The notes: a model not told the origin generated them from the sequence alone. Positions 1 through 8,402 are shown, counted from the stretch's first letter. The stretch: DNA of 64,000 nt from Terasakiispira papahanaumokuakeensis (GCF_001709345.1 NZ_MDTQ01000001.1:2579202-2643201), one strand, 5' to 3'. Numbers and translations: made by a program.

Positions 1-33
1 GCCGCGAATTGATGCGCCTTGTTAAATATTTAT

Positions 34-462
34 TTATTGAACCAGAAACTCTTTCGGCAATATTTGTTCTGGTTCAGTTCGAAAGAACATCGATGTAGCC
101 CCTATACCCTGGGATCCGCTATAGTAATTGGCGACAGCAAATGCTGGTCCGTTTTCGTACTCAAGAATTCCAATGATATAGCAGGACTTAGCACCTAAGG
201 CCTTCGTACTTAATACCGATGAGCCTTGTAACGGGCCAAAAAACTGTTCTATTTGGCCAAGCGTCTGAGCCTGACTTAATGACCTCGTATCGTTTTCAAG
301 CGGCCCATTTTTAAGAAAACGCTTCATAAATGCGGCTCCGCCTTCCTGTTTATAGACCTCGACAGCCGCTGCAAATTCTCTTGAAGCGCCATCACAAACA
401 TCAGATGCGTGAGCCAATAGGCTTAGAAAGCTTAAAACTATGACTAGCAAAGTTCTTTTCAT
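34..462 (-). CDS. Small secreted protein of unknown function
   Basis: The start at 462 is chosen because it follows a good ribosome site (AAGGGA) and gives a clean signal peptide (MKRTLLVIVLSFLSLLAHAS); the longer reading upstream of it looks non-coding. The mature part is about 120 residues with two cysteines that could form a disulfide, so a periplasmic or secreted location is likely. I do not recognise the family. It is the last of four small minus-strand genes in an AT-richer stretch (up to about 2285). It could be an accessory or immunity-type protein, but nothing in the sequence proves this. Confidence 0.6.
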   Translation of the reverse strand: MKRTLLVIVLSFLSLLAHASDVCDGASREFAAAVEVYKQEGGAAFMKRFLKNGPLENDTRSLSQAQTLGQIEQFFGPLQGSSVLSTKALGAKSCYIIGILEYENGPAFAVANYYSGSQGIGATSMFFRTEPEQILPKEFLVQ

Positions 463-650
463 TATCGTCCCTTGTATATGATTAATATCATTATTGGCCA
501 ATACATTTAACATTTTTAATATCGCTCCTGCGTTTTTTCTCAGGGGAATAACGAGCCCCAAAATAGACAGCCTATCGAAGTATCTTGGATGAGATAACGT
601 CATTCTAAAATGAGTGTCTGTTGACATCCAATTAAGCACTCAGCGAGGGG

Positions 651-1058
651 TCAGTCACGATAACCCCAGATGTACGCATATTCTTCCATCACTTCGAGGG
701 GAAGCTCGCCCAACTGACAGAGTCTTTTCAGAACAGCGTCACTTGCGTCTTCGCTATGTTGCACTCTCCCCGTCTGAGGGTTGCGATATGATTTAAAACG
801 TGGAAAACGCAACGCGTAAATATCTTTGTACATAATAGGACCGCCAACCAAGACGTCTTTGACGTACGTTCTTTCAAGTGCATCCATGCTTAAGATCTCT
901 TCTATACCAAACTTTTCTTGGCCAACCGACGCGAGTTGGAAGGGATGCCGAGCGTCAGCAAGGATCGTCAAAACCTCTTTCCATTTTGTATTATTCATCA
1001 AAGCACATGAATAACGAGATATCGCTACATCGAGTGTTTTTCGCATATTCGACATCAT
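651..1058 (-). CDS. Small hypothetical protein, start uncertain
   Basis: A soluble protein of 114 to 135 residues. A start at 995 ([10 protein letters not shown]) is attractive because small bacterial proteins that begin with a similar NNTKW motif are known, possibly the DUF6678 group; that link is from memory and weak. No signal peptide, membrane segment or catalytic motif is visible. The acidic C-terminal part ([18 protein letters not shown]) resembles the compact acidic ends of immunity proteins. It lies between two other unknown genes on the same strand. No strong ribosome site separates the candidate starts. Confidence 0.5.
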
Positions 1059-1218
1059 TTAAAAGCCAATAAGCATGGCCAGTACCCACGCCCCCGTTAT
1101 GACGAGCAGAACAGCTCAACCAGGCGCGCAAGTCGCTCATGGATTTACACCCCAAGTAATCCAGCACTGGGGCTATTAAACCGCAATTCAGTGATACCGA
1201 GTCTTATTAGGTTTGGGG

Positions 1219-1536
1219 TTATTCATCATATGGTGTGAACATGATGTCATAACCAAACGGGTTGTCTTTAGGGGGCTGTTCGGGTTCTGTTTCATATACT
1301 TGGATGTCTCCCGTCGCCTCAAAACCAATTTGCCTACCGATGACGCCAAGCATGTCAGCAGATTCGTCAGCGTTGGTGGCCCACGTTTTCATTGCCATTA
1401 TTGCGGGGCCTTTTCGACACTTAAATCCGTCAGCAAGGTCACCCACAATGCCATCACCTAAAACCGTAAAATGTCGATATGGTGTGGTTTCTTTTCCGTA
1501 TCGTAGTTTTAGCTTCCAGTTCTTTTCATCTTCCAT
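1219..1536 (-). CDS. Conserved hypothetical protein, possibly an immunity-type protein
   Basis: A 105-residue soluble protein starting MEDEKNWKLKLRYGK and ending GYDIMFTPYDE. The pattern of a basic N-terminal beta strand, a central GFKCRKGPAIMAMK segment and the acidic proline-rich end is one I associate with a widespread small family often found singly in accessory regions; I cannot name it with certainty. No signal peptide or membrane segment is visible. It stands alone between unrelated small genes on the same strand. A three-copy 16-bp tandem repeat lies just upstream of its start, at 1555-1602. Confidence 0.6.
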   Translation of the reverse strand: MEDEKNWKLKLRYGKETTPYRHFTVLGDGIVGDLADGFKCRKGPAIMAMKTWATNADESADMLGVIGRQIGFEATGDIQVYETEPEQPPKDNPFGYDIMFTPYDE

Positions 1537-1554
1537 GGTAGGCCTACTTTTTAA

Positions 1555-1602
1555 TTCAAAGCATTGCTAGTTCAAAACATTGCTAGTTCAAAACGTTATC
1601 AG
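1555..1602. repeat. 16-bp imperfect tandem repeat, 3 copies
   Basis: Three consecutive units: TTCAAAGCATTGCTAG, TTCAAAACATTGCTAG and TTCAAAACGTTATCAG. The array separates the genes at 1219-1536 and 1599-2285, and its last copy covers the stop codon of the second gene. It belongs to the same class as many other intergenic arrays in this window. Confidence 0.85.
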
Positions 1603-2285
1603 TTTAACCATTCTCTTTGAACGCCTGAATGCTCTATTTTCAGAAATTCGACTTGTGCTATTTTATTCTCAGACTCTGCCTCACTGAGGACGCCTTGTTC
1701 TGCGAGCCATTGAAATTTCTGTATTTCATTATCTAGATCATTTTCTGGATTAACATCCCCGAACCATTGTAAAAGTTGAGATTTTCTTCGTTTATTAATC
1801 TCATCAATGATTTGATCATGCTGTTTGTCTTGAATCACCCAAATGTTGCCTCGACCAGACCGGAAGACGGTATATTTAACCTTTGAATAATTGGACCAAA
1901 TAATGCATGCGATGCCCAGTAGAATCCAAACGCCCTTACCGGATAATGAAGCATCAGCATAAATAGCATAGCCAAATTGTAGCACCCCCAATACCATCCA
2001 AAGATAGCCTACATTTCTAAGCCATTCATTTTGTTCTATTTGAATTGATGATTTTTGAGGAAAATCAGCATAATGAAGATCACCATCACTCGATCCAGAT
2101 CGATCCTCATAAGCAAAATTAAAATAATGATCATAGAGTGTAAACACATGCTTAGTAGATCTTTTCTTTTGTACAAATTCCATTTGAACTGGCTCCCCAT
2201 TTGACATAAGCGATGACCTATAGTGAGTTAAAATAAAAGCGTCATTAATGGTATAAACATCTCCGGCTGACATTAATGAGCACAT
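1599..2285 (-). CDS. Membrane protein with a SHOCT-like C-terminus, function unknown
   Basis: About 228 residues if started at 2285; a start at 2207 (MSNGEPVQMEF) is also possible. Two adjacent hydrophobic segments at about residues 92-110 and 116-132 (VGYLWMVLGVLQFGYAIYA and KGVWILLGIACIIW) suggest a membrane hairpin. The C-terminal segment KFQWLAEQGVLSEAESENKI reads like a SHOCT domain, a short helical module found at the ends of membrane or oligomeric proteins. The function is not known. It belongs to the group of small accessory genes at this end of the window, whose DNA is visibly richer in A and T. Confidence 0.6.
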   Translation of the reverse strand: MCSLMSAGDVYTINDAFILTHYRSSLMSNGEPVQMEFVQKKRSTKHVFTLYDHYFNFAYEDRSGSSDGDLHYADFPQKSSIQIEQNEWLRNVGYLWMVLGVLQFGYAIYADASLSGKGVWILLGIACIIWSNYSKVKYTVFRSGRGNIWVIQDKQHDQIIDEINKRRKSQLLQWFGDVNPENDLDNEIQKFQWLAEQGVLSEAESENKIAQVEFLKIEHSGVQREWLN

Positions 2286-2450
2286 TAAGCAGACATAGTG
2301 AATGATTAGATCATTCTCTTAAATGATCCCAAATAGTATCCAAAAGCAGACATAGTTGATCACCATTACGCTGCCCAAAAAGAGCACCTTAAATCCATCG
2401 CTTTAGGGCTCCGATATCACTTGAATCAGAGGATAAGCAGCGCACAAGAA

Positions 2451-2507
2451 TAAAAAACCGCCTGCGATGTCACCGCTATTGTGGCGATCGCGGGACACCG
2501 AGGCGGT
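2451..2507 (-). terminator. Rho-independent terminator after the pca operon
   Basis: On the minus strand an outer stem ACCGCCT/AGGCGGT and two inner stem segments (GGTGTC/GACATC, CCGC/GCGG) are followed by a run of six T. It sits about 90 bp beyond the pcaD stop, in the otherwise empty stretch 2286-2597, where I see no gene. Confidence 0.8.
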
Positions 2508-2597
2508 GATGTCAAGGGTTAACGCCCTTAGCACGAGGCGAGTCGATAAGATTTAAGCCACCGCACCTTCAACAAAGCTCAAACAGGGCCAGAGGCT

Positions 2598-3386
2598 TCA
2601 ATGCGCATGCGCTAGAATCAGGGCACTCAGTTGTGAGGGGGCTTCTACTGCAGGTACGTGGCCGACATCTTGCATGATGATGGGAGCTGGCGCGCCGCAG
2701 ATTTGAGCCAGTTCATTGAGCGTTGCCGCTGGGGTGGCCATGTCATCCCTTCCCCCAATCAATTGAGGCAACGGCTCACACGGCCCCAGCGTTGCTCGAA
2801 AATCTGTTTGCCCGAGCATTTCGCAGAGTAAGGCATAGCTGTGGGCATCGCCTTGACCCAGGATATGCTGCCAGCCCTTAAGTAGGGCGGGTTGTTGACG
2901 GCAGGCAACGGGCCCAAACCAGCGGGGCACGATCTCCCTCGCCATGGCGCTTAGCCCCAGTTCACGCACTTTGGCAGCACGAGTGTTCCAGGCATCAGCG
3001 GTGCCAATCTGGGCCCCGGTGTTGGTCAGCGTCACGGAAAGCAAGTGTTCGCTCGATGCAGCCAGCAGCTGCTGACCGATCACGCCGCCAATGGAGGTGC
3101 CGACAAAATGGAAGCGTTCGGCCCCCGCATGCCGGGCGAGTGCCAAGGCCTCCTCAGCTAAGTGTTGCGGACTAACGGTGGTGACCGTTTCGGGCCAGGC
3201 ACCGCTGGCACCGTGTCCGGGCAAGTCCCACGTCAGCACTCGAAATTCAGCCAATAAATCGGGCAACAGGTCATCCCAGATGTTCTGGGTCATCCCTAAA
3301 GGGTGCGCCATGATCATCAAGGGTTTGTGTGAATCACCGAGTAGGCGGTAAGCCACAAGGCGATCATTCAGTGTAATCATTGACAT
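2598..3386 (-). CDS. pcaD: 3-oxoadipate enol-lactonase
   Basis: Hydrolyses beta-ketoadipate enol-lactone, the product of CatC, to beta-ketoadipate in the cytoplasm. It is an alpha/beta hydrolase with the nucleophile elbow GTSIGG, an oxyanion-side motif AHPLGMTQNIWD, and a C-terminal His in DVGHVPAVEAP; an Asp in GGRDD is the likely acid member of the triad. The start at 3386 follows a GGAG ribosome site and gives 262 residues, the usual size; an upstream in-frame ATG at 3494 would add 36 residues unlike the family. It is the last gene of the minus-strand pcaIJFD operon and is followed by a terminator. Confidence 0.9.
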   Translation of the reverse strand: MSMITLNDRLVAYRLLGDSHKPLMIMAHPLGMTQNIWDDLLPDLLAEFRVLTWDLPGHGASGAWPETVTTVSPQHLAEEALALARHAGAERFHFVGTSIGGVIGQQLLAASSEHLLSVTLTNTGAQIGTADAWNTRAAKVRELGLSAMAREIVPRWFGPVACRQQPALLKGWQHILGQGDAHSYALLCEMLGQTDFRATLGPCEPLPQLIGGRDDMATPAATLNELAQICGAPAPIIMQDVGHVPAVEAPSQLSALILAHAH

Positions 3387-3490
3387 CATCAACTCCAGAT
3401 CATTACGTCTTGGCTGATACCGCTCGATCATCTTATCGTGCTCGAAACGACTATGACGGTGCTCAGCACTCAGCACCATGATTGCGGTGA

Positions 3491-4693
3491 TCAAACACGT
3501 TCAATTAGTGTTGCAATCCCCTGCCCGACACCGACACACATGGTGCATAGTGCGTAGCGTCCACCGGTACGTTGCAGTTGGTGAGCAGCCGTCATCAGCA
3601 GACGGGCGCCGGACATCCCCAGCGGATGACCCAGTGCAATAGCACCGCCGTTGGGGTTGACCCGAGGGTCGTCATCAGCAATACCAAGGGCTCTTAATAC
3701 CGCCAACCCTTGGGCGGCAAAGGCTTCGTTCAATTCGATCACATCGAGCTGATCAACCGTGATCCCCAATCGTTGCAGCAATTTTTGGGTGGCCGGTACA
3801 GGGCCGATCCCCATAATGCGCGGCTCAACACCGGCGGTACTCATGCCAAGAATTCTCGCCATCGGCTTAAGGCCGTGCCGATCCACCGCCGCTTGGCTGG
3901 CGACCAGCATGGCAGCGGCGCCATCATTAACGCCCGAGGCATTACCGGCGGTGACACTCCCTCCTTCACGAAACGGCGTCGGTAAGGTAGCCAGCTTCTC
4001 CAAGCTCGTCGCCCGCAGATGTTCATCGTGTTCAAAAACCCAAGGGTCCTGTTTACGACGCGGAATCGAGACCGGCTCGATCTCTTCGGCAAAGATTCCG
4101 GCCGCTTGCGCTTGAGCGGCTTTTTGTTGTGAGCGGAACGCAAATAGGTCCTGATCTTCCCGCGAGATATTAAACTGCTCGGCCACGTTCTCAGCGGTTT
4201 CCGGCATCGAATCGACGCCGTATTGCTGCTTCATTAAGGGGTTCACAAAGCGCCAGCCAATGGTGGTATCTTCAATATGCTGACTACGGGTGAAGGCGCT
4301 GTCCGCTTTCCCCATGACATAAGGGGCACGAGACATCGATTCCACGCCACCGGCCAGCACTAGATCCAACTCACCCGCACGAATGGCGCGAAAAGCGGTG
4401 CCAACGGCATCCATTCCCGAACCACACAGACGGTTCAGTGTTGTCCCAGGTACACAGACGGGCAGACCCGCCAGCAAGGCAGACATTCGTGCGACATTGC
4501 GATTATCTTCACCCGCTTGGTTGGCAGACCCCATCATCACTTCATCAATGGCAGCCCGATCCAATGTGGGCACCTGGTCCAATACGGCATTGAAGATATG
4601 GGCGGCCAAGTCATCCGGGCGCACGCTGGATAGCGCACCGCCCATACGGCCAATCGCGGTACGACGGGGATGGCAAATCAATACATCGGTCAT
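3491..4693 (-). CDS. pcaF: 3-oxoadipyl-CoA thiolase
   Basis: Cleaves beta-ketoadipyl-CoA with CoA to succinyl-CoA and acetyl-CoA, the last step of the beta-ketoadipate pathway. It is a full-length thiolase of 400 residues: acyl-accepting Cys90 in NRLCGSGMDA, the His motif GGAIALGHPLG near 350, and the second Cys in CTMCVGVGQG near 386. The assignment over a generic acetyl-CoA acetyltransferase rests on its position directly after pcaIJ and before pcaD. A roughly 100-bp stretch separates it from the pcaJ stop, holding a two- to three-copy repeat of GGGTCATCCC at 4727-4756. Confidence 0.93.
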   Translation of the reverse strand: MTDVLICHPRRTAIGRMGGALSSVRPDDLAAHIFNAVLDQVPTLDRAAIDEVMMGSANQAGEDNRNVARMSALLAGLPVCVPGTTLNRLCGSGMDAVGTAFRAIRAGELDLVLAGGVESMSRAPYVMGKADSAFTRSQHIEDTTIGWRFVNPLMKQQYGVDSMPETAENVAEQFNISREDQDLFAFRSQQKAAQAQAAGIFAEEIEPVSIPRRKQDPWVFEHDEHLRATSLEKLATLPTPFREGGSVTAGNASGVNDGAAAMLVASQAAVDRHGLKPMARILGMSTAGVEPRIMGIGPVPATQKLLQRLGITVDQLDVIELNEAFAAQGLAVLRALGIADDDPRVNPNGGAIALGHPLGMSGARLLMTAAHQLQRTGGRYALCTMCVGVGQGIATLIERV

Positions 4694-4726
4694 CGGCTGA
4701 TTTCTCTCTGTTGACTGATCTCAGCA

Positions 4727-4756
4727 GGGTCATCCCTGCGGGGTCATCCCAAACGG
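4727..4756. repeat. 14-bp tandem repeat between pcaJ and pcaF
   Basis: GGGTCATCCC occurs at 4727 and again at 4741, followed by a decayed copy (GGGCTCATTTC). It fills the leader between pcaJ and pcaF. Confidence 0.65.
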
Positions 4757-4789
4757 GCTCATTTCAGAAGGCTTATCACGGCGTTCTGA

Positions 4790-5566
4790 TCACGACTGCC
4801 CCGCATGATGGGCCTGGGTTCGCGCTTTCAAGCGACGCAATACGTCCAGCTCATGAGCACTGGGGGACGGTGTCGTCTCCAGTGAGTCAGCGAATCGGAT
4901 CTCCCAACCGGTGGCCTCAATAACGGCTTCGCGGCTGACGTTAGGGTGCAATGAGGTGACAACCAACTCTTTGCTGGTCGGGTCCGGCTTGAGAATACAT
5001 AGATCGGTGATCACGACAGTCGGCCCACGACCGATATGGGGGACGTCATCCCGCGCTTTACCATCGCGACCAAACCCGACCGTGGTAATGAAATCGACCG
5101 CTTCAACAAAGGTCCGTTTGGAGTGTTTAACCGTAATGAAGACTTCATGCGCGTTGGTGGCAATCTCGGGGGCACCGCCGCCTCCCGGTAAACGCACTTT
5201 GGGATGACGATAATCCCCAATCAAAGTGGTATTCAGGTTGGCATAGCGGTCGATCTGGGCGGTACCCAGGAATCCAACACTGACATGCCCCCCTTGAAGC
5301 CAGTAACGGAACATTTCCGGTACCGAAACGGTGGTCAGCGCGGATTCACAAAGCTCGCCATCACCAATGGATAACGGCAAGATCTCGGGCTTAGTCTGCA
5401 GGGTGCCCGATTCGTAGATTAAGGTGACCTCTGGCGCGTGGGTCAGGCGCGCAAGATTCGCCGCCTCACTTGGCAGACCAATCCCAACGAAGCAGGTCAT
5501 GTCATTGGTCAGGGCACGGGCAGCGGTCACACTCATCATTTCCGATGCGGTAAATTCTAGCGTCAT
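4790..5566 (-). CDS. pcaJ: 3-oxoadipate CoA-transferase, beta subunit
   Basis: Subunit B of the enzyme that moves CoA from succinyl-CoA to beta-ketoadipate. Visible family marks are the YESG motif, which carries the catalytic Glu of class I CoA-transferases, and the glycine-rich LPGGGGAPE loop. The length of 258 residues is typical. Its start overlaps the end of pcaI by 4 bp, implying coupled translation of the two subunits. AtoA of acetoacetate degradation belongs to the same superfamily, but the pcaF and pcaD neighbours favour the aromatic pathway. Confidence 0.92.
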   Translation of the reverse strand: MTLEFTASEMMSVTAARALTNDMTCFVGIGLPSEAANLARLTHAPEVTLIYESGTLQTKPEILPLSIGDGELCESALTTVSVPEMFRYWLQGGHVSVGFLGTAQIDRYANLNTTLIGDYRHPKVRLPGGGGAPEIATNAHEVFITVKHSKRTFVEAVDFITTVGFGRDGKARDDVPHIGRGPTVVITDLCILKPDPTSKELVVTSLHPNVSREAVIEATGWEIRFADSLETTPSPSAHELDVLRRLKARTQAHHAGQS

Positions 5567-6381
5567 GACACAGCTCCTTGCTCAAGCACATGATCGTTCA
5601 ACCAAGCCTGAAAACGCTCACGATCGCGGGCGATTTCATCCCATGCTTGGTAAAAGGCGTTATCTCGTTCGTAGTAGCCCAGAGCGTAGGAAGGCTTGGC
5701 CCCTTGCGGCGCCTGTGCAATCGCCGTGACTGCCCAGCTTGGCAAAACGCAGGCATTCACCGAAGCGCCGAGATCATCCACAATCTCTTCAACGGTGACG
5801 ATGCTGCGTTTGGCCGCCAGCACCACTTCTTTTTGCACCCCGACAATGCCCTCAATCAGCACATTGCCTTGTCGATCAGCCCGCTGAGCATGCACGACCG
5901 CCACATCAGGCCGAATCGAAGGCACTGCGGCCAGTTGTTCGCCGGTGAAAGGGCATTCGATGCATTTGATCTGAGGGTTGACCTTAGGTAAGTCACTGCT
6001 CACATAGCCGCGCAGCACCGCCAATGGGAGCCCCGCCGCGCCCGCCTCATAAGCACAGGCCATGGCCGCGTGGCTATGCTCCAAAATCTCAACCGAGTTG
6101 GGCCAACCTTGCTCAACCGCATCACGCAAGCGGTGTAAAGAGCCCACGCCTGGGTTACCGCCCCAGGAGAAGATCAACTGACGCACACACCCGGCCCCGA
6201 TCAGCTGGTCGTAAATCAGATCAGGGGTCATCCTGATCAGGGTTAAATCGCGCTTGGCCTGCCGAATGATTTCGTGACCCGCTGCAAACGGAATCAGGTG
6301 GGTAAAACCTTCCATCGCGACCGTATCGCCATCGTCGATGTAGCGGCTCACCGCCGCTTGAAGGGAAAGAAACTCAGCCAT
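5563..6381 (-). CDS. pcaI: 3-oxoadipate CoA-transferase, alpha subunit
   Basis: Subunit A of beta-ketoadipate:succinyl-CoA transferase, 272 residues, with the N-terminal CoA-binding pattern GDTVAMEGFTHLIPFAAGHE and the FSWGGNPGVGSLHR segment usual in PcaI. It is the first gene of the pcaIJFD operon. The ribosome site AAGAGGTG lies just before the ATG. The upstream region shared with divergent pcaR contains GTTCG/CGAAC palindromes about 65 bp before the start, so it is probably induced through PcaR when beta-ketoadipate accumulates. Confidence 0.92.
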   Translation of the reverse strand: MAEFLSLQAAVSRYIDDGDTVAMEGFTHLIPFAAGHEIIRQAKRDLTLIRMTPDLIYDQLIGAGCVRQLIFSWGGNPGVGSLHRLRDAVEQGWPNSVEILEHSHAAMACAYEAGAAGLPLAVLRGYVSSDLPKVNPQIKCIECPFTGEQLAAVPSIRPDVAVVHAQRADRQGNVLIEGIVGVQKEVVLAAKRSIVTVEEIVDDLGASVNACVLPSWAVTAIAQAPQGAKPSYALGYYERDNAFYQAWDEIARDRERFQAWLNDHVLEQGAVS

Positions 6382-6445
6382 GACTGCACCTCTTCGTGGA
6401 TCGACTGATTGATCAGCGTATTAATCAATTGCTGACTTTATTTTT

Positions 6446-6479
6446 GTTCGTATTACGAACTTAAGTGCTTATAACGAAC
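6446..6479. promoter_or_regulatory. Putative PcaR operator, palindrome plus a third half-site
   Basis: GTTCGTATTACGAAC (6446-6460) is a perfect 5-5-5 palindrome. A further half-site CGAAC lies at 6475-6479 inside GTGCTTATAACGAAC. IclR-family PcaR/PcaU/PobR proteins are known to bind GTTCG-type repeats, and PcaU uses a palindrome plus one extra repeat. It lies upstream of pcaI. Confidence 0.75.
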
Positions 6480-6566
6480 ATCATGGAATGACTAAGGCTG
6501 AACCGTCAAGTCCAAAAATCGTCGATCAGTCGACCTCTAAGCCTTATTTCACCACCTCTCGATCCT

Positions 6567-6581
6567 GTTCGCATAACGAAC
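6567..6581. promoter_or_regulatory. Second putative PcaR operator, before pcaR
   Basis: GTTCGCATAACGAAC is another 15-bp palindrome with arms identical to the site at 6446. It lies 62 bp before the pcaR start, consistent with autoregulation of pcaR. Confidence 0.7.
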
Positions 6582-6602
6582 ACTAAGGTAAGATGCGCAT
6601 TC

Positions 6603-6626
6603 AAGCGGTTAAATAAGCGGTTAACA
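6603..6626. repeat. 12-bp tandem repeat in the pcaR leader
   Basis: AAGCGGTTAAAT is followed directly by AAGCGGTTAACA, between the pcaR operator and its ribosome site (GGGAG). Confidence 0.7.
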
Positions 6627-6643
6627 ATGACGGGAGAAAGCCC

Positions 6644-7438
6644 ATGGATGACACGCTCGCCAATGAGCCCGTGTTAAAACCTGAAGATCGAGATTACGTC
6701 GGCGCCCTGGCGGCAGGTCTTGAAGTGCTGCAGTCGTTTGATGCGGAGCACCCTCGCATGACGCTCAGTGAAGTGGCCGCCAAGACCCAGATGGATCGCG
6801 CCAAAGCACGGCGCTTTTTGCTGACATTACATGCCTTAGGCTTTATCAAGCGTCACGACCGCCTGTTTGAACTCACGCCCAAGGTGCTGCAATTAGGCTA
6901 CGCTTATCAGGCTTCGGATCATTACCGCGCCGTGATTCAACAGTATCTAGAAGGCATCACCGCCGAGCTTGGGGAGTCATCCTCGCTGGCAGTGCTGGAT
7001 GGCGATGACGTGGTTTATGTGGTGAGATCGGCCGCACGGCACCGGCTGATGGTTATCAACTTATCCATCGGCACTCGCCTCCCTGCGGCCTATACCTCAA
7101 TGGGGCGGGTTTTGCTTGGGCAGCTCGCTGAACCCCAGCTGCAAGCGTTTTTAGATCGAGTGCAACTGACGGCCTTTACAACCAACGCCATCACCACACG
7201 CAGTGCCCTTGAAACCGAAATTCGTCAAGCCAAGGCACAGGGGTATGCCGTAGTGGATCAGGAATTGGATTTGGGGCTACGATCACTGGCGGTGCCGGTT
7301 TTCGCCGGTCACGGTGAGCTGCTCGGCGCCATCAACATCAGTACCAATGCGGCTCGTGTCAGTATGGACACCTTGCACCACCAATATTTGCCCCACCTGC
7401 AATCGGTGGCCGAGCAAGTGAGGTTAAATACTCAATAA
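6644..7438 (+). CDS. pcaR: IclR-family regulator of the pca operon
   Basis: A 264-residue transcription factor with an N-terminal winged helix (about residues 22-80, including MTLSEVAAKTQMDRAKARRF) and a C-terminal effector domain beginning near 90; the segment LPAAYTSMGRVLLG is typical of PcaR/PcaU/PobR proteins. It is divergent from pcaI with shared operators, so regulation of pcaIJFD by beta-ketoadipate is the likely role. The ribosome site GGGAG precedes the ATG. Its last codons (AATACTCAATAA) are partly repeated immediately downstream. PobR or CatR-type IclR members are alternatives, but gene context supports PcaR. Confidence 0.88.
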   Translation: MDDTLANEPVLKPEDRDYVGALAAGLEVLQSFDAEHPRMTLSEVAAKTQMDRAKARRFLLTLHALGFIKRHDRLFELTPKVLQLGYAYQASDHYRAVIQQYLEGITAELGESSSLAVLDGDDVVYVVRSAARHRLMVINLSIGTRLPAAYTSMGRVLLGQLAEPQLQAFLDRVQLTAFTTNAITTRSALETEIRQAKAQGYAVVDQELDLGLRSLAVPVFAGHGELLGAINISTNAARVSMDTLHHQYLPHLQSVAEQVRLNTQ

Positions 7439-7459
7439 TCCCCTCAATACTCGATTAAC
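7427..7459. repeat. Duplication of the pcaR 3' end
   Basis: AATACTCAATAATC, which includes the pcaR stop codon, is repeated 19 bp later as AATACTCGATTAAC. This fills most of the short gap to the convergent catR gene. Confidence 0.6.
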
Positions 7460-7482
7460 ACCGTTGGCATGCGCTGAGGTCG

Positions 7483-8385
7483 TTAGGGATAACGTCCACT
7501 CAAGCGGTTATCGACCAGTTCATGCAAAATGGTATTCACCAGCCGCATGACAGAATTAGGGGCTTCTCCGCGCCGACGCGAGGCAATCACCGGAATACTG
7601 ATGTCGGAGTCAATTAACGTGAGAAAGTCGACATCTTCACGATGAAGCTTACGCACTTGCTCGGGCACTAGGGTAAAGCCCATATCTGAGGCCACCAGAG
7701 AGAGCGCAGTTTGAAGATCGTTCACCTGCTGGCTCACATTGATTTTGAGCCCTCGGCTATGAAACAGCGCTTGAGTAATATCCGAGAAATTGGGGCCAGG
7801 GCCAGAGGGAAAGGCCACTAAGGGCCATGCTGAAAGCGCTTGCATGGTCAGCGGTTGCTGCCCCAGCACATGCCCTTCAGGCACTGCCGCAATCAGCGGT
7901 TCAGCAAACAATAACTGCTGTTCAACATCCGGGTCCTCAATATTGATCCGACCAAAGCCGATGTCGATTTTACCCACTTTCAGGGCCTCAACCTGCTCTC
8001 GGGTTTTCAACTCATAAAGCAGAATTTCCAGATTTTTATTCTGCCGCAAGCGTCGAATCATTTTCGGCAACTGGCCGTAGAACACGGAGGGCACAAAGCC
8101 GATGGAGAACACCGTTTTGCGGTGTTCAGCAATACGGCGAGTATCTTCAACCGTCGCCTTCACCTTGTCCTGAATCTGGCGGGCTTGTTCGAGAAAATAT
8201 TCACCCCCGGGGGTTAATTCAAGCCCACGGGGTTTACGGATAAACAGCGCCACCCCCAGCTCTTCTTCCAACTGTTTGATCTGTCGGGTCAGCGGCGGCT
8301 GAGCCATAAACAGCTTTTCCGCTGCCCGCGTGAGATTGCCCTCCTCTGCTGCCGCAATGAAGTATCTCAGGTGTCTCAGCTCCAT
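7483..8385 (-). CDS. catR: LysR-family regulator of cat/ben genes
   Basis: A 300-residue LysR protein starting MELRHLRYFIAAAEEGNLTR, with the helix-turn-helix at about residues 18-40 (AAEKLFMAQPPLTRQIKQLE) very close to CatM/BenM/CatR. The effector domain, from about 90, should bind cis,cis-muconate. It is divergent from catB, and a perfect ATAC-N7-GTAT site starts 3 bp before its ATG. No second ben regulator (BenM, or BenR of the AraC family) is present nearby, so it may control both cat and ben genes. The symbol catR is used by analogy; catM would be equally fair. Confidence 0.88.
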   Translation of the reverse strand: MELRHLRYFIAAAEEGNLTRAAEKLFMAQPPLTRQIKQLEEELGVALFIRKPRGLELTPGGEYFLEQARQIQDKVKATVEDTRRIAEHRKTVFSIGFVPSVFYGQLPKMIRRLRQNKNLEILLYELKTREQVEALKVGKIDIGFGRINIEDPDVEQQLLFAEPLIAAVPEGHVLGQQPLTMQALSAWPLVAFPSGPGPNFSDITQALFHSRGLKINVSQQVNDLQTALSLVASDMGFTLVPEQVRKLHREDVDFLTLIDSDISIPVIASRRRGEAPNSVMRLVNTILHELVDNRLSGRYP

Positions 8386-8387
8386 CC

Positions 8388-8402
8388 ATACCTCCAGGGT
8401 AT
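8388..8402. promoter_or_regulatory. CatR/CatM-type operator ATAC-N7-GTAT
   Basis: ATACCTCCAGGGTAT matches the known BenM/CatM consensus ATAC-N7-GTAT exactly and also fits the general LysR T-N11-A rule. It lies between catR and catB, touching the catR start, so binding would both repress catR and place the activator upstream of the catB promoter. Confidence 0.8.

Noticed and set aside
2286-2597. A further gene between the accessory block and pcaD
   Set aside because: No open frame of credible length; the stretch is explained in part by the pca terminator.
4790-6381. Acetoacetate CoA-transferase (atoDA), given an atoE gene at 45293
   Set aside because: The pair lies in one operon with pcaF and pcaD and opposite pcaR, which fits pcaIJ much better.
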